41,260 bases of DNA. It comes from Bacillota bacterium (GTDB taxonomy: Bacteria > Bacillota > Limnochordia > Darwinibacteriales > Darwinibacteriaceae). This document shows positions 14,781 through 23,162 of the stretch, piece by piece. Each line of letters begins with the position of its first letter. Position 1 is the stretch's first letter. The notes under the pieces were generated by a model that worked only from the letters and a program-made list of their open reading frames with translations, was not told where the DNA came from and did not search any database. The DNA lies in the NCBI GenBank assembly GCA_029776155.1, contig JAKOTU010000052.1:1-41260 (forward strand). Direction: 5' to 3'. The translations under genes were made by a program, and so were the position numbers.

Positions 14781-15875
14781 TCACTGCCCCGAGCGTAGGT
14801 CCATAATCCGGTCAGAGGCCAACTGCTTGAGCCTGGGATCGCCCCCGGTCATGGTAGCCGCGGCGTGGAAGTTGCGGTAGGCCTCTCCCCGATAGTCCAA
14901 CCTGAGATCCAGTTCGCCCAGGATCAGGTACAGCCTCTGATCACCCGCGGCACTGCGGGTGGTTGTGGCCAGGGATTCTGCGAAGTACAGGCGGGCCTTT
15001 TCCGCTGCCTGGCGGGCCAGGTCTGCCGCCCCCAGATCTTCGTAGATCCACAGCAGCCTCAACCAGAGATTGGCCCAAAGATCTGGGGAGGCGCCAATTA
15101 CTTCATAGGTCTTCATGGCCAGGTAATAGGCGGAGATAGACTCGTGGATGGTCCTGGGTACCGAAAACTCAAAGGTGCCTTGGGGAGGATGGGCAGTAAT
15201 AAAGGACTGCCAGCGGCGCGCCGCCACCTCCGAAAGGCGGTCGTACTGCCGCTCTGGATAGGTCAAGAGGCAGTGGGGACAGACCCAGAGGTAGTAGTAA
15301 TTGGGCTCGAAATTCCGATAGATGTTCCGGAAATCGGGCCGCTGCTCCGCGAGCTGCAGGCGCGAAGTACGCACCCGCATCCCGGTGAACTTGGTCTGGC
15401 AGGCCCGGCACTCCACCTCCACTGGGAAGACCAGTTCCCCATACTCCAGGGGTACACACCCCTCAAAAACGGGATGGGCCTTGGGTAAGACGGCTTCCGC
15501 GGAGACGGGCTGTGCTTGGCCGGTCTCCTCCCGGCCTTGGAAAAACGTCAGCTCTTCTCCTTGGGGGACCTGCAGGGCCAGTTCCTTCAGGAGAGCCAAG
15601 GCAATTACGGGCTGCTTGGCCACCACTTCGCGGCTGGTTTCCCTGGTAATGGCGATGGCCTTCAGCTCCGTGGCACAGACGGCCGTGTAGGTGTGGGATG
15701 TTTCTTGGAAGAACGCCACCGCGCCTAAAAAACCTCCCGGGCCCAGGGCCACCTGTTGTTCGCCTTTGAGGGCCAAGGCCTTGCCTGCCACGATGAAGAA
15801 GACCGCATCTGCTGGATCCCCTGCAGAAAACAGAACCGTACCTTTAGCGAAGGTTTGAACATGATTTACAGCCAT
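14781..15875 (-). CDS. Cyclic-nucleotide-binding domain fused to DUF2225
   Basis: A 364-residue protein in two parts. Residues 1-110 form a cNMP-binding beta-barrel (GTVLFSAGDPADAVFFIVAG and the GGFLGAVAFFQ loop), but the phosphate-binding cassette is not canonical, so ligand binding is doubtful. From about 140 a DUF2225 domain has two cysteine pairs, CRAC and CPHC, probably a zinc site, followed by TPR-like helices (AYYLAMKTYEVIG, YRNFHAAATM). The ATG at 15875 follows AAGGAAGGAG. The cNMP-DUF2225 arrangement is seen in other Bacillota; no function is established that I know of. It is the first gene before the broken lipoprotein gene. Confidence 0.85.
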   Translation of the reverse strand: MAVNHVQTFAKGTVLFSAGDPADAVFFIVAGKALALKGEQQVALGPGGFLGAVAFFQETSHTYTAVCATELKAIAITRETSREVVAKQPVIALALLKELALQVPQGEELTFFQGREETGQAQPVSAEAVLPKAHPVFEGCVPLEYGELVFPVEVECRACQTKFTGMRVRTSRLQLAEQRPDFRNIYRNFEPNYYYLWVCPHCLLTYPERQYDRLSEVAARRWQSFITAHPPQGTFEFSVPRTIHESISAYYLAMKTYEVIGASPDLWANLWLRLLWIYEDLGAADLARQAAEKARLYFAESLATTTRSAAGDQRLYLILGELDLRLDYRGEAYRNFHAAATMTGGDPRLKQLASDRIMDLRSGQ

Positions 15876-15941
15876 GGAAGCTCCTTCCTTTTCCCCAGCT
15901 TGTCCCTCCCATCATTCTATACGCCCAAGCGGAAATCCTTT

Positions 15942-15975
15942 ATAACAAAATTGCGGAGGATGCATCATCCTCCGC
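15942..15975 (-). terminator. Intrinsic terminator after korB
   Basis: On the minus strand a perfect 10-bp stem (GCGGAGGATG / CATCCTCCGC, loop ATG) is followed by AATTTTGTTAT. It lies eight bases beyond the korB stop and ends the rubrerythrin-korA-korB operon. Confidence 0.88.
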
Positions 15976-15982
15976 AGCTCTT

Positions 15983-16843
15983 CTAGCCGATCCTGAACTC
16001 CTCAAGGAGTTCTTCTACTACACCTTTATCCAGCTCCTGCTTCACCAAGGGCCTTGCTAGAATGTCCCCATAGTGGTCATCCAGGGTAGGCCGCTGGACT
16101 TGGTAGAAGATCCCAATGGGGATTCGGTCTCCCCACTCCCAACTCCTGGCCCACGCGGCTTGGCGATCAGTACGATCGTAACCCTCTTCCTGATCCAGGT
16201 CATACACCCTTTCCCGGAAATACTGGTACGTGTTGATCTTGTTGAAGGTTACGCAGGGCTGCAGCACATCTACGAGGGCAAAGCCCTGATGGCGGATGGC
16301 CGCTTGAATGGTGCGGGCCAGATGCTCCTGATCCCCCGCGTAGCTCCGGGCCACAAAACTGGCATTAAGGGTTATGGCCGTGGCCAGGGGGTTAAACGGT
16401 TCGTTATACACCCCCAGGGGCGTGGTTCCTGTGATCATACCCCGATCGCTGCGGGGCGAAGCCTGCCCCTTGGTCAGGCCAAACACCTGGTTATCGTGGA
16501 CGATGTAGGTGATGTTCACATTTCTTCTAATGGCGTGGAGAAAATGGTTGCCACCCTCGGCGTAGCCATCTCCATCGCCGCCCACCGCAATCACGGTTAA
16601 GTCGCCATTGGCCAGCTTGGCGCCTGTGGCTGTGGGCAGGGTACGCCCGTGCAGGGTGTTCAATACGTTGCCCCTGATGTAATGGGGCAGTTTGCCCGCC
16701 TGGCCGATCCCGGAAACAAAGAGCACTTCGCTGGGTTTGAGGCCCAAACCATCCAGCGCGGTGGCCAGGGCCCGCACAATTCCGAAGTTGCCGCACCCAG
16801 GACACCAAGCGGTTTCCTTACACACCTCAAAACGCTTAACCAC
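15983..16843 (-). CDS. korB: 2-oxoacid:ferredoxin oxidoreductase, beta subunit
   Basis: A 286-residue thiamine-diphosphate-binding subunit. It starts MVKRFEVCKETAWCPGC, the CPGC pair being typical of KorB-type beta subunits. The TPP/Mg site is seen as GGDGDGYAEGGNHFLHAIRRN, then HDNQVFGLTKGQASP. With the alpha-gamma partner it oxidatively decarboxylates a 2-oxoacid to acyl-CoA and reduces ferredoxin, or runs in reverse. The GTG at 16843 has GGAGG eight bases upstream, and the gene overlaps the end of korA by eight bases. The longer ORF to 16987 lies within korA and is rejected. 2-oxoglutarate is the likeliest substrate, but pyruvate or branched 2-oxoacids are possible. Confidence 0.9.
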   Translation of the reverse strand: MVKRFEVCKETAWCPGCGNFGIVRALATALDGLGLKPSEVLFVSGIGQAGKLPHYIRGNVLNTLHGRTLPTATGAKLANGDLTVIAVGGDGDGYAEGGNHFLHAIRRNVNITYIVHDNQVFGLTKGQASPRSDRGMITGTTPLGVYNEPFNPLATAITLNASFVARSYAGDQEHLARTIQAAIRHQGFALVDVLQPCVTFNKINTYQYFRERVYDLDQEEGYDRTDRQAAWARSWEWGDRIPIGIFYQVQRPTLDDHYGDILARPLVKQELDKGVVEELLEEFRIG

Positions 16844-18563
16844 GGCACTCACCTCCCGGAAGCCTGTCCAAGATGTACTTGGCATTAAGGGGCCGGCCAT
16901 CATAGCGCCTGATGCTGCCATCAGGCTTCCAGGCAAAGCGGGAGGCGATGAGCTCTTCCAGCTGCCCGGTGTAGTTCCCTTCCACAATGAGCTTCTGGGC
17001 AGGTTTCTTGAGCAGCTCCCCTAAGCCCTTGGGCAGTGGGAAGACCTGGGGCAGGTGCACCCCTTGGGCCTTGGTACCCCGGCTGTTGAGGATCTCCACC
17101 GCTTCAGCTATGGCTCCTTTCGTGGAACCGAACCCGATGAGCATCAGTTCAGGATCCTCGGCGCCGCAGAGCACAGGGGCCAAGGCCTGTTCTTCCACCA
17201 GTCTTTGCTTGGCCATACGCTTTTCCATCATCCGCCGGCGCATCTGGGCATCCTCAATGAGGTGACCATCCTCCCCGTGCTCGTCGCCGGCTGCAACCAC
17301 CAGCCCTTCCCCGAAACCTGGGTAAAGGCGCGGGGAGATACCATCTTCCGTGAAGCGGTAGCGCAGGTAATCGGATCCGGCCTGTTCCCCTGCCACCACC
17401 TTGCCCCGCCTAATCTCGATCCTGCTCAGATCAAAGGGGGGAACGGTGGTGTAGGAATCGGCCAAGTGCTGATCGCTGAGCACCACCACCGGCATCTGGT
17501 ATTCTTCCGCCAGGTTAAAGGCGTGGGCCATGAGGTAAAAAGCTTCCTCGACATCGCCTGGGGAGAGTACGGCCCGGGGGAAATCGCCAAAGGACATGGC
17601 CACGGCGTAGCGCAGATCCCCCTGCTCAGTACGGGTGGGCAGACCCGTACTGGGCCCAGGTCGCATGGCATTGATCACCACCACAGGAATCTCCGCTGAA
17701 CCGGCCAGGCTTAAGGCTTCCGTCATCAAGGCAAAACCGCCGCCGGAAGTTGCGGTCATGGCCCGCACTCCGGCGAACGAAGCGCCAATGGCCATATTGA
17801 TGGCCGCGATTTCATCTTCCGCCTGCTCCATGATCACTTTGGCCTGCCTGCCGCGCTCGGCGATGAACTCGGTTACTCCCGTGGAGGGAGTCATGGGATA
17901 GGCACTCATGAACTTCACGCCCGCGGCTAAGGCACCAAGGGGCAGGGCATCATTGCCCCGCAGCACAAGTCTAGGCCCGGGCTGGGCAGGTTTGGGGGGC
18001 CTGGGCCGCTGGCCCATGGTTTCCCTCACCCGGGCAAACCCAGCGGCAGCCACCTTCTTGTTGCCAGCCACCACAGCTTCGCCTTTATCCGCGAACATCA
18101 AGGCCAGCGTTTCCTGGAGCATGGTAATATCTTCGCTGAGCAGGGCCCACACCGCCCCCGCGGCCACCGCGTTGGCCATAATTTTGGGCTGGCCCAGCTC
18201 TTCTGCGATCCGGGCGAAGGGTAGACCAATACAGTTGGGCTTTTGAACTAGATCCTTTGCTGCATCACCTAAAACATCTGGATCGTAGATGACCACACCA
18301 TCGCCCTTCAATTCCCCTAGTTCCCGGGTGATGGTGGTTTCGTCAAGGGCAACGAGAATATCAAGTTCATCCTCCCAGGTGGCCACAGGACGATCCGCCA
18401 GCCGCAGCTGGAAGAAATTGTGGCCGCCCCGAATCCGTGACTCGTAGTCTTGGTGGGCAAACAGATGCCACCCTTCCTGGACGGCTGCCCGCAGCAGGAT
18501 CGTGCCCACGGACACCAAGCCTTGCCCCGCCTGTCCTCCAATTCTGATGTTTAGGGTCTGCAT
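16836..18563 (-). CDS. korA: 2-oxoacid:ferredoxin oxidoreductase, fused gamma-alpha subunit
   Basis: A 575-residue fusion. Residues 1-190 are the gamma domain (GGQAGQGLVSVGTILLRAA near the N-terminus). Residues 200-575 are the alpha domain, with AYPMTPSTG and a PGPSTGLPTRTEQGDL loop typical of KorA. The catalytic complex needs KorB, encoded next with an eight-base overlap. ATG at 18563 follows GGGAGG. It is 19 bases after the rubrerythrin gene, probably one transcript. No ferredoxin-like delta subunit gene is adjacent, consistent with two-subunit enzymes of this class. Confidence 0.92.
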   Translation of the reverse strand: MQTLNIRIGGQAGQGLVSVGTILLRAAVQEGWHLFAHQDYESRIRGGHNFFQLRLADRPVATWEDELDILVALDETTITRELGELKGDGVVIYDPDVLGDAAKDLVQKPNCIGLPFARIAEELGQPKIMANAVAAGAVWALLSEDITMLQETLALMFADKGEAVVAGNKKVAAAGFARVRETMGQRPRPPKPAQPGPRLVLRGNDALPLGALAAGVKFMSAYPMTPSTGVTEFIAERGRQAKVIMEQAEDEIAAINMAIGASFAGVRAMTATSGGGFALMTEALSLAGSAEIPVVVINAMRPGPSTGLPTRTEQGDLRYAVAMSFGDFPRAVLSPGDVEEAFYLMAHAFNLAEEYQMPVVVLSDQHLADSYTTVPPFDLSRIEIRRGKVVAGEQAGSDYLRYRFTEDGISPRLYPGFGEGLVVAAGDEHGEDGHLIEDAQMRRRMMEKRMAKQRLVEEQALAPVLCGAEDPELMLIGFGSTKGAIAEAVEILNSRGTKAQGVHLPQVFPLPKGLGELLKKPAQKLIVEGNYTGQLEELIASRFAWKPDGSIRRYDGRPLNAKYILDRLPGGECRG

Positions 18564-18582
18564 AATCAGCCTCCCTGCTTAG

Positions 18583-19089
18583 TTAGAAGGCCCTGATCTG
18601 GCTCTGGGGAGCGCTGCAGATTGGGCACTTCTCAGGTAAATCTCCCTCATGGGTCCAACCGCACACTTCACACACGTAAATGGTGCCCAGCTCGATGTCG
18701 ATCTTCTTTTCCATGACAGTCTTCTTGGCTTGACCGTACATGTCGGCGTGGATCTTCTCTGCCTCCAGCGCGTAGTGGGTAGAACGCACAGCACCCTTTT
18801 CCTGCTGCAGTTCGGCCACTACTTTGAAGGCCGGGTACATTTCCTCAACTTCGTAGGTTTCGCCGTCAATGGCATCCTGCAGGTTGGCCACCGAATCCTT
18901 GATCCCGCCCAGCTCCTTGAGGTGGTTGCGGGCATGGACCAGTTCGGCGTAGGCGATGGCCTTAAAGAGCTTGGCTACGTTGGGCAGGCCTTCCTTTTCC
19001 GCCACGTTGCTGTAAATCAGGTACTTCATGTGCGCCATGCTTTCTCCCGCAAAGGCATCTCTCAGGTTCTTTTCCGTCATGATACGCAT
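18583..19089 (-). CDS. Rubrerythrin
   Basis: A 168-residue non-haem diiron peroxidase that protects anaerobes from hydrogen peroxide, taking electrons via rubredoxin. The four-helix ferritin-like part holds the iron-ligand glutamates and histidines (E16, the YAELVHARNH helix near 47-56, and EAEKIH at 109-114). The C-terminal rubredoxin-like domain has Cys 140, 143, 155 and 158 (YVCEVCGW, KCPICSAP). ATG at 19089 follows AGGAGG by about ten bases. It is the first gene of the operon with korA and korB, which places an oxygen-sensitive enzyme under the same control as an oxidative-stress defence. Confidence 0.95.
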   Translation of the reverse strand: MRIMTEKNLRDAFAGESMAHMKYLIYSNVAEKEGLPNVAKLFKAIAYAELVHARNHLKELGGIKDSVANLQDAIDGETYEVEEMYPAFKVVAELQQEKGAVRSTHYALEAEKIHADMYGQAKKTVMEKKIDIELGTIYVCEVCGWTHEGDLPEKCPICSAPQSQIRAF

Positions 19090-19125
19090 TCAGACATCCC
19101 CTCCTAATTGAAAGTGCTAATGATT

Positions 19126-19154
19126 ACTATACCATACCAGTAATTTACTGGCAA
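19126..19154 (-). promoter_or_regulatory. Promoter of the rubrerythrin-korAB operon
   Basis: On the minus strand TTGCCA (19154-19149) is followed after exactly 17 bases by TATAGT (19131-19126). The surrounding sequence is AT-rich. No clear PerR box was found. Confidence 0.7.
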
Positions 19155-19229
19155 TACGCTATTGCTATACATTCGTAACAAGACCAACCACTAGATACAG
19201 GGCGGAAACACCAGTTTTGGGCAGTGTGT

Positions 19230-19258
19230 TGTGGGTAACCTGTGCATAATGTGGATAA
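19230..19258 (-). promoter_or_regulatory. Cluster of three DnaA boxes
   Basis: On the minus strand the sequence contains TTATCCACA (19258-19250, the perfect consensus), TTATGCACA (19249-19241, fits TTWTNCACA) and TTACCCACA (19238-19230, one mismatch). All three have the same orientation and are nearly abutting. They lie between the ArsB/NhaD gene and the rubrerythrin promoter, about 75 bases upstream of the -35. No replication gene is nearby, so this is not an origin. Confidence 0.7.
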
Positions 19259-19292
19259 CTAAGCCGCCCAGTTGACTATCCAGATCCGGGGA

Positions 19293-20561
19293 TCAGCTCC
19301 AGAGCAGCCAGACCAGGACGTATCCCGTGGTCACCGCCGCGAGGGTGAAGGGAATACTTAAGCGCATGAACTGCCCCGCGCTGACCTCATACCCTTCCTT
19401 GCGCAGAAGCCCAATACCCGTAATGTTCGCCGAAGCGCCGATGGGAGTAAGGTTGCCGCCTAAAGTGGCGCCGCAGAGCAATCCAAAATAAAGCAAGTTG
19501 GGCTCCACAGCCAGGATGGAAGCTACGCCACCCACCACAGGAAGCATGGTGGCCACATAGGGAATGTTGTCCACAAAGGCGGAGATCAACACGGACATCC
19601 AGACAATAAGGGTATACACAACAAACACATTACCCTTCCCGGCCCGGGCAATGAAGGCGGCGAAGCGTTCGATTACCCCCGCTTGGGTGAGCCCGCCTAC
19701 GACGATAAACAGGCCCATGAGCAGAAGTAAGGTAAACAGATCAATGTCCAAAATGGTCTTCCAGGTGTGCTCCAGACCCTTACCCCGGGCCAGATCCCGG
19801 ATCAACCCCACCGCAAAGAGGGCCATGCAGATTAAACCGTTGGTGATGGCCGGTTTTTCCGGGATAAAGGAAGCCAGGATCAAAAGAACGATCATGAGCA
19901 CCAGGAGCAGTCCTGGGAATTTGTCTTCCACCTCGGTACGCGCTTGAGGTTGAATCCCGCCCTTGGTCGAACGCAGTACCCAGTAGAGTATAACTGTGGC
20001 AGCCACAGCCCCTGCCTGTACCACCCAGAACATGCCCGGCCTGCCCGCAAGCCAGAAGAAATCTAAGAAGTCCAGATCAGCATGGCCGCCCAGGAGAATG
20101 GAGGTGGCATCACCCACCAAGGTAGCCGCACCCTGCAGGTTGGAAGCGATGGCCACGGCGATCACGCTGGTCACAGGGGATATCCCCTGCTTTTTAGCAA
20201 TACTCATGGCCACTGGGGCCACGATCAGAACCGTGGCTACATTATCTACAAAAGCGGAAATAATGCCGGAAAAGAGGGATAAAGCCACGATTGCCCAGCG
20301 AACGGTGGGCGTTTTCTCCAGGATCATGTCCGCCAGCAGGGCCGGCATGCGCGACTCAATGAACAGCGAGACAATACCCATTGTCCCCGCAATCATGAGA
20401 ATTACATTCCAGTCCACAAACCCCAAGACCATATTCCAGGGCACGATGCCCACGACAATGAAGATTCCCGCCGAGATCAAGGCGATATGGGCCCTGTAAC
20501 GAGGCAGCAGCAGGAGCAGGATGTAGGTGATGGCAAACAGTGTGATGGCTAACGTTTGCAA
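19293..20561 (-). CDS. ArsB/NhaD-type membrane transporter
   Basis: A 422-residue protein of the ion transporter superfamily, with about eleven to twelve hydrophobic helices and two homologous halves. Each half has the family helix-break motif, SAFVDNVATVLIVAP in the first and SAFVDNIPYVATMLPV in the second. A conserved loop GATLGGNLTPIGASANI lies near the C-terminus. Members move sodium/protons, arsenite or dicarboxylates; no ars genes are adjacent, so antiport or anion transport is equally possible. I start at TTG 20561, which has AAGGAG eight bases upstream. The open frame extends to 21308, but that part lies antisense to another gene. Confidence 0.88.
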   Translation of the reverse strand: MQTLAITLFAITYILLLLLPRYRAHIALISAGIFIVVGIVPWNMVLGFVDWNVILMIAGTMGIVSLFIESRMPALLADMILEKTPTVRWAIVALSLFSGIISAFVDNVATVLIVAPVAMSIAKKQGISPVTSVIAVAIASNLQGAATLVGDATSILLGGHADLDFLDFFWLAGRPGMFWVVQAGAVAATVILYWVLRSTKGGIQPQARTEVEDKFPGLLLVLMIVLLILASFIPEKPAITNGLICMALFAVGLIRDLARGKGLEHTWKTILDIDLFTLLLLMGLFIVVGGLTQAGVIERFAAFIARAGKGNVFVVYTLIVWMSVLISAFVDNIPYVATMLPVVGGVASILAVEPNLLYFGLLCGATLGGNLTPIGASANITGIGLLRKEGYEVSAGQFMRLSIPFTLAAVTTGYVLVWLLWS

Positions 20562-20721
20562 GTTAGAGACTCCTTTCCAACGTCTTTGTTCAAGAATTGA
20601 ATTCTCCCTAGGGCCCCTGATTCCTCTCACCCCCTCCTGCCTTTCACATTCTGCGCCGCCGATCGGGGTTTCCCCGGCTTGCTCAGGCAAGTCCTCCCCC
20701 GGCAGGGATTTCACCCCTGGC

Positions 20722-20750
20722 AGGATAATAATAGCAAGCAGGATTATCCT
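20722..20750. promoter_or_regulatory. Inverted repeat upstream of the first Gfo/Idh/MocA gene, possible operator
   Basis: Arms AGGATAAT (20722-20729) and ATTATCCT (20743-20750) are a perfect 8-bp inverted repeat with 13 bases between, ending 18 bases before the start codon at 20769. It could be an operator or an mRNA hairpin near the ribosome site. Confidence 0.4.
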
Positions 20751-20768
20751 CAGGAAAGGGGAGCGCTT

Positions 20769-21920
20769 ATGGAAAACGTACTGCGTTTCGGTATGGTTGG
20801 TGGAGCTGTGGACTCCTTCATCGGCAATGTGCACCGCAAAGGAGCCACCTTTGATGACCAAGCCCAGCTGGTGGCGGGGTGTTTTTCTAGAAACTTCGAG
20901 CGCACCCTGGCCACAGGCAAAAGGTGGGGTGTGGCCCAGGAGCGCCTCTACCGCAGCTTCCAAGAGATGGCCGAAAAGGAAGCGGCCCGGGAAGATGGTA
21001 TTGATTATGCCATCATCTGTACCCCCAACCACTCCCACTACGCGGCCACGAAAGCCTTTTTGGAGCAGGGCATTCACGTGGTGTGCGACAAGCCCCTCAC
21101 GGTGACGGTGGAAGAAGCGGAAGAACTGGTGCAGCTCGCGGAAGCTAAGGGGCTGCTCTTTGGGGTGAGCTACGCCTATTCCCAGTGTCCCGCGGTGAAA
21201 CAGGCCCAGCTCATGGTCAGAAACGGCGATATTGGCCAGATCCAAGTGGTGGTTGCCGAATATCCCATGGGCTGGCTGGCAGCCCCTGTGGAACTGGAAG
21301 AAGGCCAACCCATGCCCTGGCGCATGGATCCAGAGCAGTCTGGCCTATCCAACTGCGTGGCGGATATCGGCTCCCACGTGGAGCACACCGTAGCTTACAT
21401 CACAGGCCTCCAAATCGAAGAACTGTGCGCCCGCCTGGATTACTTCGGCGGACCCAACCGGGCCTTGGACACCAATGCCCATGTCCTGCTCAAGTATGGG
21501 AATGGCGGTGTGGGCAACTACTGGTGCTCCCAGGTGGCCATTGGCTACGACAATCCCCTGCGGGTGCGCATTTTCGGCACCAAGGGTACCATCGAATGGT
21601 GCCAGGAGATCCCCAACTACCTGTTGGTGAGAAAACTGGGTGAACCCCCCCAGCTGCTGGCCCGGGGCCATTCTTACCTCTACCCCGACGCTGTGCAGAT
21701 GAACCGCCTGTCCGCGGGCCACTCCGAAGGCTACTTCGAAATGTTTGCCAACTTCTACCGCAAATACAACAGCGCCCTGCTCAAACACAAGCAGGGGCTG
21801 GAGCTGACCGCAGAAGACCTGGACTTCCCCGATGGCAGGGCGGGCCTAAGGGGCGTGAAGTTCATCAACCGCTGTGTAGAAAGCTCGCAGCGCGGTTCCA
21901 TCTGGGTCAAATTCGATTAA
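20769..21920 (+). CDS. Gfo/Idh/MocA family oxidoreductase (copy 1)
   Basis: A 383-residue NAD(P)-dependent sugar or polyol dehydrogenase. The Rossmann start is RFGMVGGAVDSF (residues 6-17); the family's catalytic lysine motif is CDKP at 106-109, and a further active-site stretch is DIGSHVEH near 199-206. The ATG at 20769 follows GGAAAGGGGAG, so the longer frame to 20679 is rejected. By eye it is roughly three quarters identical to the protein at 26928, with no visible indel beyond nine N-terminal residues. It stands alone, followed 126 bases later by a hydrolase. Substrate unknown; oxidation of a cyclic polyol or of a sugar at C3 is typical of such proteins. Confidence 0.9.
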   Translation: MENVLRFGMVGGAVDSFIGNVHRKGATFDDQAQLVAGCFSRNFERTLATGKRWGVAQERLYRSFQEMAEKEAAREDGIDYAIICTPNHSHYAATKAFLEQGIHVVCDKPLTVTVEEAEELVQLAEAKGLLFGVSYAYSQCPAVKQAQLMVRNGDIGQIQVVVAEYPMGWLAAPVELEEGQPMPWRMDPEQSGLSNCVADIGSHVEHTVAYITGLQIEELCARLDYFGGPNRALDTNAHVLLKYGNGGVGNYWCSQVAIGYDNPLRVRIFGTKGTIEWCQEIPNYLLVRKLGEPPQLLARGHSYLYPDAVQMNRLSAGHSEGYFEMFANFYRKYNSALLKHKQGLELTAEDLDFPDGRAGLRGVKFINRCVESSQRGSIWVKFD

Positions 21921-22046
21921 AGCTGGATGCAGCAGTTGGGCCGCGGGAAGACACCGCGGCCCTTCCTTAACAGAAAATTTCCCGGCTGCTGCCAGGAACG
22001 GCGGTCCTGGGCAGTGAATCTCCTGGCTGGAAAGGGGTTGGCGCCG

Positions 22047-23120
22047 GTGCGCACCACAAGACGAGCAGGCAAGATCATCCTGTACATAGTACTGGCCTTG
22101 GCCGCGCTGTTTGCCGGTTTGTCCATGGCTGGAATGAAGCTGATCCACGACGAGCAGTTCGGCCGTTTTGAACGTCCCGATCCTGCCGCCACCGCGGAGC
22201 TGCACCACAGCGACTTGAGGGGGCTTTTCCCCTTAGAGCTGGTCAGTTTCCTATCGGGGAACAACCGCCTCCAAGGATACCTCTATGCCGTTCCAGGCAG
22301 CCCCGGCCTAATTGTTGTCTCCCACGGTTTGGGGGGCGGAGCCGACAGCTATCTGCCCCAAATCCGCTATTTCCTCAACCAAGGCTGGAGCGTTTTTGCC
22401 TATGATGCCACCGGATCCTACGACAGTGAAGGTGAGGCCGTAAAGGGCTTTCCCCAAGCAATTTTAGACCTGGACGCTGCCCTGCGCTTTGTGGAAAGCC
22501 ATCCCGGTTTGGCGGGGCTGCCCGTTCTGCTCTTTGGCCACAGCTGGGGAGGCTATGCTGCGGCCAACATCCTGCATTTTGACCATCCCGTTGCCGGGGT
22601 AGTTTCCATTGCCGCGCCCAGCTCCGCCATGGAGATGATCATGGAACAGGGGACCAAAATGCTGGGCTCCATCATGACCACCCAGCGCCCCTTCCTGTGG
22701 CTGTACCAGTGGCTGCTCTATGGAAAAACGGCCTCCCTCGATGCGGTGGATGCGCTGAACAAAACCCGGGTACCAGTTTTGGTCATCCACGGCACAGCCG
22801 ATACCACCGTGGAGTTCCAGGGCAGCGCCATCATCAGCAAGCGGGAGCGCATCACCAATCCCCAGGTGGAATTCTTAGTATTGGATGAACCGGGCCGCAG
22901 CGGACACAATAACATCCTCTGGTCCCGGGAAGCCCAAGCCTACGTCCAAGAACTGAACCGCGAGCTGAGGGCGTTGGAAGAGCAGTATGGCGGAGAGATT
23001 CCCCCGCCCGTCAAGCGCCAGTTTTTTGCCCAAGTGGACAGAGAACGGGCTAACGAGTTGAATCTAGAACTCATGGAGAGAATCAACAGCTTTTTCCTCA
23101 GCTGCCTCGCCGGAACCTAA
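22047..23120 (+). CDS. Membrane-anchored alpha/beta hydrolase
   Basis: A 357-residue serine hydrolase. A basic N-terminus and one hydrophobic helix (residues 10-30) suggest a membrane anchor or uncleaved signal. The catalytic triad can be proposed as Ser166 in GHSWGG, Asp251 in HGTADTT and His286 in SGHNN. HGLGGGADSY near residue 93 supplies the oxyanion-hole region. I start at GTG 22047, with AAAGGGG nine bases upstream; the frame stays open to 21927 without a better start. The substrate may be an ester or a peptide-like acyl group. It is followed by a strong hairpin shared with the convergent sugar-binding gene. Confidence 0.85.
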   Translation: MRTTRRAGKIILYIVLALAALFAGLSMAGMKLIHDEQFGRFERPDPAATAELHHSDLRGLFPLELVSFLSGNNRLQGYLYAVPGSPGLIVVSHGLGGGADSYLPQIRYFLNQGWSVFAYDATGSYDSEGEAVKGFPQAILDLDAALRFVESHPGLAGLPVLLFGHSWGGYAAANILHFDHPVAGVVSIAAPSSAMEMIMEQGTKMLGSIMTTQRPFLWLYQWLLYGKTASLDAVDALNKTRVPVLVIHGTADTTVEFQGSAIISKRERITNPQVEFLVLDEPGRSGHNNILWSREAQAYVQELNRELRALEEQYGGEIPPPVKRQFFAQVDRERANELNLELMERINSFFLSCLAGT

Positions 23121-23150
23121 AAGGCCCGGGGGCTTAAGCTCCCGGGCCTT
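23121..23150. terminator. Bidirectional hairpin between convergent genes
   Basis: A perfect 10-bp stem AAGGCCCGGG / CCCGGGCCTT with a 10-base middle part lies between the hydrolase and the minus-strand sugar-binding gene. A-rich bases before it give the minus strand a short T-tract. Confidence 0.75.
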
Positions 23151-23162
23151 GGCTGGCAGGGT

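Noticed and set aside
19230..19258. DnaA boxes as a chromosomal origin
   Set aside because: No dnaA, dnaN, gidA or rpmH nearby and no AT-rich unwinding region; treated as an extra-origin cluster instead.
20562..21308. N-terminal extension of the ArsB/NhaD reading frame
   Set aside because: The open frame continues antisense to the Gfo/Idh/MocA gene, with no membrane or domain pattern. The TTG at 20561 with a ribosome site gives the normal family length.
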